From the NCBI GenBank assembly GCA_001931905.2, contig MSJI02000342.1, positions 1-30,596 on the forward strand: a stretch of 30,596 bases of DNA, given 5' to 3'. How positions within the stretch are numbered: the stretch's first letter is position 1; the number at the start of each line of letters is the position of its first letter. The DNA comes from Cladosporium sp. IMV 00045 (taxonomy: Eukaryota; Ascomycota; Dothideomycetes; Cladosporiales; Cladosporiaceae). The notes under the pieces were generated by a model that saw only the letters and a program-made list of their open reading frames with translations, made no database searches and had not been told where the DNA came from. Shown here one piece after another: positions 20,012 through 28,504 of this stretch. Position numbers and translations under genes: made by a program.

Positions 20012-20552
20012 ATGGCGCAAGATCGCCTGTCCCACGATGAGGTAAGAACATACTCCTGAATCTTTCTTAGGAATTTTTTCCGCTAACGCTAGGGCAGTTC
20101 TTCACTCAATTGACGGGCATCATTGAGAAAAAGCAACAGAAAGGCCACGGCTCAGTATTTCTCACACAGAAGCGTCGTATGTATATTCGAAGACGATCCA
20201 CCTCCGACAGACTGTCTGACGCCTCATAGTCGCATATGACCAAACAAAACCCACCGCAAAGTCCGAGACCGTACCCGGCGACCCTCTATCAGACCTCCAC
20301 CCAACCCTCCCTCTGCCCATTCTGATGCGCGCATCGGACGGCGACACGAAATCCCAAGACGGCACTAAGAACAAGGACCACGTAAAGATCAGCACCGTCG
20401 TGCAGCCCGATGATCTAGAGGCATTCTTCATGAGATACGCCGAGGTATGCAAGGCTTCCATGCTCAGTCTGAGGAAGAGAGATCGCAAGAAGAGAAAGGC
20501 CGACAAAGGCAAGAAGAAGAAGGGTGCAGAGACGAGTGAGAAGAAGGGTTGA
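20012..20552 (+). CDS. SRP14: Signal recognition particle subunit SRP14
   Basis: Predicted 143-residue protein from exons 20012-20041, 20098-20176 and 20230-20552, with GTAAGA and GTATGT donors. The fold signature is readable: a start like LSHDEFFTQLTGII, then KGHGSVFLTQKRL, a middle KISTVVQPDDLEAFFMRYAEVCKASM, and a Lys-rich tail (RDRKKRKADKGKKKKG). SRP14 (with SRP9/SRP21 partners) binds the Alu domain of SRP RNA in the cytosol and slows elongation of signal-bearing chains. The acidic/polar insert between the first and second halves is common in fungal members. Confidence 0.95.
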
Positions 20553-20900
20553 GAGAGAGAGGGCATATGGTAGAAATATCGACGTATTGTGGTCGCATCC
20601 GGGAATATGCTCGAGAGACGGTGGACAATCCCGCCACAAGAGGCGGTGATGCATGTGGACGCGGCAAGCAGTCATGACCAGAGACGTCAAGGGTACATGT
20701 ATATGCCGAGGGATGGGATCGACGCACTCTAGAGTCTTTGCGCAGTAACCTTCGCATCGAAGGCGCCGGCCCTCAATCAGACCAATCCCTGCATTGGCTG
20801 TACGGAAATGAGTAATGAGCTGATACACTGAACAAAGTACCCACGATTTCAGCCTCGACTCTCATGCAGCTCTCATTGAGTACCGACCTTTGCAATTTCC
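20553..20900. other. 3' flank of SRP14, no gene seen
   Basis: Short minus-strand frames here are antisense or mirror frames without motifs. It probably holds the SRP14 3' UTR and the start region of the next possible gene. Confidence 0.4.
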
Positions 20901-21311
20901 ATGCGTTTTTCGTATCCTGCTGGAGCAAACAGGCATCGCGAATCCGATTACACACTTACTGACTGTGAACGACAGGAACTTGACGATTTATATCTAGCAT
21001 CGAGAGCTATTATATACGAGCCGATGCAGCAGCTACGTCCCGAGAGGTTTCAGATGCTGTCAAATGCCCTACCGGAAGGAGCATCTCGCTCTGCCGTCCG
21101 AGTTGCCAATATGGCAAGAGTTGCGCAAACAACTCACCTCGGAAAGCGCTCTGGTAAGGCTCCTAGCCAACATCTTCACCATTCCCACAAACTCCTTCGC
21201 CGCATCAATTACATGACGAGTCGCCTCGCCAGACAACGGCTTCCGGCCTTCTATCAATATCGAGCAGCAAGCAAATTCCGGTTCCACAAGCCTACAGGAT
21301 ATTTATTATAG
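20901..21311 (+). CDS. Hypothetical protein
   Basis: Uninterrupted 136-codon frame with an ATG start. The first half has an acidic, helix-prone stretch (LTDCERQELDDLYLASRAI). The second half is basic (KLLRRINYMTSRLARQRL). No signal peptide, membrane segment or known motif is seen. The codons look less random than the mirror frames, but there is no homology evidence. It ends seven bases before the next frame. Confidence 0.35.
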   Translation: MRFSYPAGANRHRESDYTLTDCERQELDDLYLASRAIIYEPMQQLRPERFQMLSNALPEGASRSAVRVANMARVAQTTHLGKRSGKAPSQHLHHSHKLLRRINYMTSRLARQRLPAFYQYRAASKFRFHKPTGYLL

Positions 21312-21318
21312 GCCAGCC

Positions 21319-22149
21319 ATGGCTTCTCTTCATCTCAGCTATCCTTCAACGATTCAACAACCCGACGACGTCTCTGCGTCCCCGCACGATTCTGCGGTCC
21401 CTGGAGTGAGCCCAGTCACCGCCAAACCATCCTTTGCTCTTCACGCAGACAGCGATACCATCACACAGGCCCAACGAAGACGCCGGAGCCTGCGCACTTC
21501 GCGAAAACGCACCTGGAAAATACTCGCAGCCAACGGAGATAACAGCAACGGGATCGCTGTAAGTCCAGTCAATGCAGGCCATCCACGCCCTCAAAAGACG
21601 GAGCAGAGCTCCGAAGATCCAGATGTGGCTTAGAAGGCGCCATCAGCCTCACAATCTACCCGAGAGCGATCGCCCGCCGCCGTCAAGGACACCAGCGACA
21701 AGCGCTCCACACGGCCATTCAGAGCAGACCGTCTGCAGCCTCGAAAGAAAAGGCGAGAGTCCAAAGACCCCGACGCTGCTTAGGAGGAACCATCAGGCTC
21801 AAGGCCTCCCCAGAAGCAAAAGCCACAAGCAAACAAGCGACGATCGAATGTGAAGTTGTCCGCTGAGATGACCGAGCGGAAGATCGCAGACTTGAAGGCT
21901 CGCCTGGCCTTATTTGGGGCTGCGGATCGGGAGAGGATGGCTGGTGCTCGTCGGGTTGCCCATGACACTTTGCAGTCATCTGGACGCAAATTGAACATTG
22001 GCATTGGAAGCAAGGAATCGCAGCACGCTCAGGCCGACAAAGCAGCGGCCCCGGAGGCCGGAGGGAGAGGTTTTCGTGCCTCCCATCAGTCCCAGCCAAT
22101 CGAGCGAGGAGTGATGGTTGTTGAAGAAGATGAGAGCGTGCTGGGATGA
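21319..22149 (+). CDS. Hypothetical basic protein with a 225-nt intron
   Basis: The whole span is one frame broken only by two TAG codons, at 21631-21633 and 21781-21783. A GTAAGT donor at 21559 and a GCTTAG acceptor ending at 21783 define a 225-nt phase-0 intron that removes both stops. This gives exons 21319-21558 and 21784-22149 and a 201-residue protein. The product is basic, with a likely nuclear signal (QRRRRSLRTSRKRTW) and a helical stretch (MTERKIADLKARLALFGAADRERM). No known domain is seen. The inner GCTTAG (21633) is an alternative acceptor that would lead to a stop 50 codons on. It could instead be a pseudogene. An antisense frame (21719-22324) is judged a shadow. Confidence 0.4.
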
Positions 22150-22811
22150 ACGATGCTTCAGAAGCGATTATACGCTCATTCACGATCTGTGCCATCATCC
22201 AAGACTTTCTCGCGTGAGAAGTGGTGTTTAAGAAGGGCTCTGACTCCTCTTGAGCGGCTTTACATTTCTGACGTTCTCGTATTGTTTTCGTGAGAGGCCA
22301 TGTTTTACCACCAGACTCGCCCAAGACCAGAATCTACCTCATCTATCGTTCAATGCAGCCACAGGTCAAGATTTGAGGCCATCCTCACAGAGCGACTGTT
22401 TTGATCTTAACGAGTGGTAAAGGATGTACAAAACGAATTGCTTTCATCATATTGAAGAGTGAGCCAGCAGCCAGCACGATGTAACAGATCATGAAATTGA
22501 GCAAACTTTGCGTCTGACCCAATGCAAAAAGCGTATCTCCAACCGCGCGAGCTTAATTTTCCAGACATGTGGGGTTGATGGAGACTCGAACAAATTCAAA
22601 GATCAGGTCTCCGAACGAGGAGGGTACATGCGATCTAGCGTCGGGGAGCTCGGTGGACACTGATGCTGACATACTCTGATGCATCACTTCTTTTGCAGTT
22701 GTTGCTCAACAGGCCACGACCACTCTCCACGGGGGATTATGAGTTCACTCCGTGCTCCCCGATATCCCTCAGCCACTCTACGAAGATCTCACCTTCACGC
22801 AGTCCTTGAGA
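22150..22811. promoter_or_regulatory. Upstream region of the Zn2Cys6 regulator
   Basis: No supported gene in 662 bp. An ATG at 22739 precedes the proposed start but runs into a stop (TGA) after about 33 codons in another frame. It would be a small upstream open frame overlapping the true start if it lies in the transcript. Confidence 0.4.
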
Positions 22812-25136
22812 ATGCAGTCCCAGTGTGCCGCTCCAGGTGATTCTGCCTCACGACCAGACGAGCGAGCCTCAAAACGTCTTCACAGCGCGATTGATCCACA
22901 TGCAGAAGAGCAGCCCGCGAAGAGCCATCGCAGAAAGAAGGCTTGCGAGGTATGCCGTCTGAGGAAGGTCAAATGCGATGCCAAACGCCCAACGTGCGAC
23001 TTGTGTCGCCAGAGTGGTGCACAATGCAAATATACCGATGGCGATGAGCAGCCCATGACGTGAGTATCAACATTTCCTAGCCGTCAACAGAGGAAGCTGA
23101 ATTGTCAACAGTATTCAATCTGCCACGGGCGTCTTGTCTAATAGACTCAATGAGATCGAGAGCAAGCTTGACATCCTGGTGGGCACAAATCGCTCCGAAG
23201 GTATGCAAGCCCAATGTATTGCAGCGATTTGACCAATGCGGTGATCCCATTGCTCACAGCAAGATAGCGACCGGATACGAGCAAGAGTCGTTCAACACTC
23301 CAATCATGGAGCCGGCGAAAGACTTCCTCCAGATACCCGCCCAGAAGACCTCCGCTGATGCATTGCTCACTTGGCCTATCCTCGAAGGACAATTCCCCCC
23401 GAATGCCCTGGTGGAAGCTCTATTTACTCCAGAGCAAGACGAAGAATCGCCTTCACAAGGCCTGCATTTATACGATGGGACTCGTGTTGTGACTCTCGTA
23501 GAACATTTTCTTCAGAACGTCCACACAAAGAACCCGATCCTGGACGTTGAGCTTCTACTGAGCCAGACGCGCAGAGTTGCTCTGGAAGGTTTTGGTAATG
23601 ATGCATCTTCCTCTCTGGTTCTGATAACTTGTGCGCTTGGATCGATTGCTTTGCCTTTCGAATCAACACAAACATCTCATCGGGGTAGTAATGACAGGCC
23701 GCCTGGAGCCAAGGATCAAGCGCAGTCGTACTTTAGATTGGCCCTCCTCCGCCTGGGCCTACTGAAACCCACTATTCTGGGAGTTCAATGCTATTTTTAC
23801 GCTGGCGGTGAGGGCGCATGCGAATCTGACTCGTGACAAACGCTGACATTTACAAGTCTACTTGATGTATATCTTACGGCCTCTTTCCGCATGGCGACAC
23901 TTCAACAGTGCTTCCATGCTTTATCAACTTTACGAGCGGTTGAACTATGGAGTCACAGGTACCAATGGCAGATCACCCGATTTCACCAAATCATCGTCCC
24001 TCTGGTGCTCCACCAAGCAAGCACGGTTAGAACAGTGCCTCTACTGGTCGTGCTTCAAGAGTGAATCAGAGTTCCGTGTAGAACTACCGCTCCCTCTGAC
24101 CGAGGTTGCAAATCACCAACACTCGGAGATGTTTCCAATCCCGCCAACGCCGCAGGAACTGAATCCACGAGCGTATGATTTGCCAGGTGATGCATCATCT
24201 TATTCACCTATTGCTCGCGAAAGGGCGTCAGAAACGTCCATTTTCCAGCAGAACCTACTCACGAAAGAGACGAAAAAGTTGTGCAACGAAGAAGAAAGCT
24301 GGTATTACTATCTCACAGAGATAGCTCTTCGCCGAGTCGGGAATCGAATCGTCAACACGTTCTTCAACCGGGATCCAGAAGCATGGTTGAACGTTAAGCC
24401 TTTGCTGAGGATTGCTCTCGAGTTCGATACCCAGCTGTCTTCGTGGTCGGCAAATCTTCCTCCAGCCATGCAGCAATGGGAGACGACATATACGATCCGT
24501 GAGCCTGTCTCGAGAGTAACAAACGGAGGCCCTGGTGCGCATGTGTCCCAAGAGCTCAGCTGGGCGACCGAGAACCGACTCCTGGAAGCACGCTCTTGGC
24601 TCTATCAGCCGTTCTTGTTCAACCTCATACACCATCGGCATAGGGGCTCAGATTGTGAGATATGTCCACCGCCACCGCCCCTGGAGCCGGCGAACCTGAG
24701 CCCTCAGAACTTGGGAGCTGACAAGATGAGTGGGGTCGAGTCGAGCAACAGCGAAACGACACCTCTCAGGCGACTGATTCAATCCGGCATCGAATGCAAT
24801 TTAAGGATCCTGGACAATCGAATGGCACGTCACCGCCACCACGGCACGTGGTTTGATCTTCGCAGCATCATGTGTGCCAGCCTCATGTTGCTGATGGTAG
24901 TGAAAAGTGGACACGAAGCCTGGATCCCTGGAGGCACAGAATTAATTTGGGGCCCACGCTCGACTACTTACGCCAAAGAGGATATCATTTTAGGAAGGGT
25001 TGGACAAGTCTTAGAGCACATGGTCTTTTGGTCCACGGATAGCCCTGACATGCTTCGCCACCGGGACGTGCTTGAGACTGTTGCTCGGGACGTTCGCGAT
25101 CTCTGGTACTGGAAGTATGCCACCCAGCGTGCATGA
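22812..25136 (+). CDS. Zn2Cys6 fungal-type transcription factor
   Basis: Predicted 718-residue nuclear regulator from exons 22812-23059, 23112-23200, 23268-23807 and 23857-25136. The zinc cluster CEVCRLRKVKC-x6-CDLC-x6-C is a perfect CX2CX6CX6CX2CX6C and is preceded by a basic stretch (KSHRRKKA). Exon 2 supplies the linker and heptad-like dimerisation helix (LSNRLNEIESKLDIL). The rest is the fungal-specific middle homology region, with NPILDVELLL and a long helical C-terminal part. The acceptor of intron 2 is the weakest point: 23267 keeps frame and gives a 67-nt intron, but 23285 would also fit, while 23224 would leave an implausible 24-nt intron. The target genes are unknown. The nearby sugar transporter and the upstream metabolic module are both possible, but neither is shown. 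Confidence 0.9.
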
Positions 25137-25147
25137 TTGCACGCTGG
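25124..25147. other. Perfect 10-bp stem with the stop codon in its loop
   Basis: CCAGCGTGCA (25124-25133) pairs perfectly with TGCACGCTGG (25138-25147) around a 4-nt loop TGAT (25134-25137). The first three loop bases are the TGA stop of the Zn2Cys6 regulator. In RNA this would be a stable hairpin exactly at translation termination. Confidence 0.75.
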
Positions 25148-26166
25148 CGATGATTTCAAGTGTTGCCATTATCCGATTGCTGATATAGAAGTTGGGTCGA
25201 ATGCTTTTGCTCATCGATGGCCTTACGTTCCCTCTAAATTCAGAACCCCGAGGATTGAGGATGGAATTTCCGTGACAGAATCGCTCCTTCATGTTGATGT
25301 TCGGGGATCTTTATACTTGAACCATCGCTTCATAGATACCGCGCAGCATCCAGCCTCTGCCTGGTATGTCGAAGTCATCGCTCCGTAATGCAGCGTTGGA
25401 GAAGAGTAAGTCAGCTCTCGGCAGAGACGTCGTTCAGGATCAGCAAAGATTCTCGCCATGGTCTCCAAGATTCATCTGCAGATACAAGCAAGTAAAGGCG
25501 GAAGTAATCCCATCAAGACGTCAACATTTACCCATCGGCGTGATTCCAGCAGGTATGGAGACCCTTAGGTCATGCATAAAGCGTCTTGACCAACACATCG
25601 ACGCATGCGGGCTGAGGTCAAACCGGCTTCCAGCTGGAAATGCGGTGCAACACATGCGTGGCTACTTGTCCAATGGGACCGCTCGTCAGTAAAAGAGCTC
25701 GACGAGCTCTGAACTTGCGAGGAATGTGAGCGCTTTTAAGTCATTATACTGTTTTTGAGAACCTGGGATCACCAATTCATCATCGCTCAGCGCGCCCTTT
25801 TTCTGGTCAAGAAAGATGGTCCACCTTCAAGCCAAAATTGGCCTTCCCAAGTAACTGAGAGGTCCTGCATTGTCAGAGTTGAATCGGCTCGTACCCATCA
25901 GGCTATGAGCACGTACAGCATTCGTACATGTCACTATGTTAACTAGCTGCGGCTGATGCTTGCGATGCTTTGTCGGATCCATTATCGATGATCGACATCA
26001 GTCCACAGACATACCCTCATAGGAACGGCTGAAGATACTCTGTAACCAAAGCAATTCACAGACATACAAAAGTGGCAGCAGCTCCGCGAGCTTATCATCA
26101 AAGCCGTTCATTCATACGCAATGCTTCTCCAGTCTTTTTCACGAACAACCCCATCCAAAGATCCTC
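25148..26166. other. Intergenic region, no gene seen
   Basis: About 1 kb with several frames under 110 codons, none with motifs or convincing splice structure. It contains a 17-bp odd palindrome (25694-25710, arms AGAGCTCG/CGAGCTCT). Confidence 0.4.
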
Positions 26167-27558
26167 ATGGCTCACAACTCAGCGACGGTGGAGCCAAAGC
26201 CTTCGAGGGTAATTGATCACAATCATTCTACCGCTAAACCTGGCGTAGCGACCAAAGCTCAAGGATCGGCCTCCGAAGATGGGTTAGCCAGAAAGACACG
26301 GTTGGTTCTCACATGGTCATCTTATTGTCCACGCACTGGCTTACAAAATGAGCTTTAAAGGCCTTTGGCCGTTTTGGTCACCATGACCACAGCAATGTTC
26401 GTGGTCAATGTCGCTCAACTTGCTTTGCTGAGAAAGCTCGTCGGCAGCCTGTAGCTGACCCCTTTTCCGGCCCTTATCTTTGCTGCATTCTTGGCGGTCT
26501 TCCTTTTTGTCTGCTTTCAGCAGCATGAGCCCAAGAATGACAAGCCTCTTGTAGCATTCGATTCTGCTAGACGTGAGTAAGCCTCTGCAAAAGACATAGA
26601 TCTTGTAACGATGACCCTGTGCTCTGTAGGCGACGAGAGCCTGAATCGACTGTCGATTGTTGCCACTCTGACGCTTTGTGTCGTTCTATGCCAGTTTGTC
26701 TACGTCAACATCAACGCAGTACGCGACTTCAAGGAGATAACTTGGACAACCGATTTTGCTGTGATAGAAGAACTTCCTGCTCCTGCGATGGCTGTGTTCA
26801 GAGCGCCCCATGAGCCAAACCAGGCTAATTTTGTCCCGAAGGAAAATGCCACTGAGCAGTGCAGAATGGCCGCCAACAACAGCAAGGGTCAGTATGGCTG
26901 TTTCACAGACAACCTTACTTTCGAGCTTGAGCGCGGTGGCGCGATCGAGTATGAGGTTTATGATCCGAGAGAGTACAACTTCACCATGCGTGCAAAACAG
27001 CCGCTTGTCCTGTACTTTGAATACTCCTGTTAGTCCCAACCTTCTTCCTGCGGGAGCATTCTTAATAGCTAACCCTATCTAGACAATAGCAGCTCCGGCC
27101 GCGATCCTACTCTTGACTACTCAGTCTTCGACCTCCGATTCCTCGGGGTTCTTCCGCAAGCTTGGAAATGCGGCCTACTCCAAATTGAGAACCTCCCTAC
27201 CATTGGCTTGACCGATTTGCGTCTAGAAGCTGTTTCAATCATGGACAAACAGCACGTTACGCCCGCGCACCCGAATCCCGACTGTCGCGACATCTAAAAG
27301 AAGATCCCCAGCTTCGCGACCTACCGAACGACTATGCAACCTTATCGACAAGAACATACGATGAACGACAACCAATGCGATGCAGCATCCAACTACACTG
27401 GGGCATGCTGGCACGAATTTGATATCTTGCCGGTGAGCTTGACCAACACTTCTCACACCAGCCGGAGGAAGTATGCTTTCAAGCAAGCGCTGATCGAGGA
27501 GGGAGGCATAGTGGGCTTCGTGCAGTTCTTTGCGTACTTCCTCACAATATGGAAGTGA
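26167..27558 (+). pseudogene. Multi-pass membrane protein with large ectodomain, three in-frame stops
   Basis: Exons 26167-26572, 26630-27028 and 27083-27558 join in one frame of 427 codons. Introns are 57 and 54 nt (GTGAGT donor; GTTAGT donor with a GCTAAC branch site). The frame is broken by TAA at 26356, TAG at 26452 and TAA at 27295, each one C-to-T change from a Gln codon. Read through, the product has a polar N-terminus (about 60 residues), three hydrophobic segments (LAVLVTMTTAMFVV, ALIFAAFLAVFLFVCF, LSIVATLTLCVVLCQFVYV), an ectodomain of about 240 residues with several N-glycosylation sites and cysteines, and a last hydrophobic segment (GGIVGFVQFFAYFLTIW). I do not recognise the family. 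Intact introns and frame suggest recent loss. Use of the middle part alone as a shorter gene cannot be excluded. Confidence 0.6.
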
Positions 27559-28075
27559 AGCTAGTCCTGACGACGGGAGTGGATTCGATGGGGCGTTGTT
27601 ATCGATGGCCTATGTTGGAAGATTCTCGAGTTAGGGTACCGAAAGTAACGAGCACCTGCATATCTGTCGAGGTCGTTCTGTAGTGGTATATTGCCGTTCG
27701 AGCCGTTCTGACTGATGTCTGTCCTTCCATGCCCTGCCACTCCACTGTTCCCACCACTCAGTGGATAAAGAATCGTCGTTCACCGAGCTCCCCGAGGATG
27801 AGAGACCCCTAAGTCTGCGTGAGATCATTTCCCACCCGGACATCCACGCCGAGCTCCCCGATAGACGCAACTTCAATTGTAGCGCATGAACTTTGTTCAA
27901 CAACTTCCCCACTTCGACGCAGCCTTAGGTCTTGATCGACCATCTACAGAACGACTGGCTATGAAATATTCCATTGGCCTCCTCTAAGTGTCTGACGCAT
28001 GATCGAGACAAACCTCGCCGACATTTCCTTTCAAACAGTAATGCGTCTCATTGAGAAGTGAAATAAGCTACATGA
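27559..28075. other. Gene-free stretch with a short coding-like segment
   Basis: An open frame just before 27889 (about 27720-27886) reads like protein, for example SFTELPEDERPLSLREI, but has no start codon in frame and ends at TGA 27887. It is in the same frame as the coding-like segment at 28076-28435, but several stops lie between. CCGAGCTCCCCGA occurs twice, 66 bp apart (27783 and 27849). It may be the remnant of a decayed gene. Confidence 0.35.
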
Positions 28076-28435
28076 TCTTACCGTGCGCACCCCATTGATG
28101 ATCATCATCATCAGCGGCGCAACAATCTCTGCATTCGTACCAGGATTTCTCGCCAGCTTGGAAGTCTGATCAAAGCAGATCTCATTGCCACGTGCGACAA
28201 ACCAATCACTTCTTCCCAGACACCAACGGCCATAGACGGCACAAAAAGTACACTCCACGATCCCCGCATATATGGAGAGTCAATCTGGATACCTCCATAC
28301 TGGTGGACCCGGGGAGCAGTGTGGGTTCCCCGGCATGTGGTTGACAACGCGACAAAGCTACTAGGAAAAGCTTCCTTTGTCGATCAAGCAATGGTCGAGA
28401 AAGTCTTAAAAGCGTTGCGTCGCCAGTCGGTGTAA
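28076..28435 (+). pseudogene. Coding-like fragment of an unrecognised gene
   Basis: A 119-codon frame open from after TGA 28073 to TAA 28433 without a usable ATG near its start. The product looks like the C-terminal part of a folded protein, for example GESIWIPPYWWTRGAVWVP and then a helix FVDQAMVEKVLKALRRQ. No domain is recognised. It is either the last exon of a gene whose 5' part is decayed or a chance frame. It ends 70 bp before the sugar transporter start. Confidence 0.35.
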
Positions 28436-28504
28436 TGGTGCTTTCGAGCAATTGTTGCCATCTGGCTTGATGAATCATTCTTGCCTGATATACATCTAGA
28501 CAAC

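Noticed and set aside
21719..22324. 201-codon minus-strand frame
   Set aside because: It overlaps the plus-strand frame, which has a better helical and basic protein pattern; this frame has low-complexity Ser/Pro/Arg content typical of antisense shadows.
23201..23224. 24-nt intron in the Zn2Cys6 gene
   Set aside because: Too short for fungal splicing and it does not restore the downstream frame.
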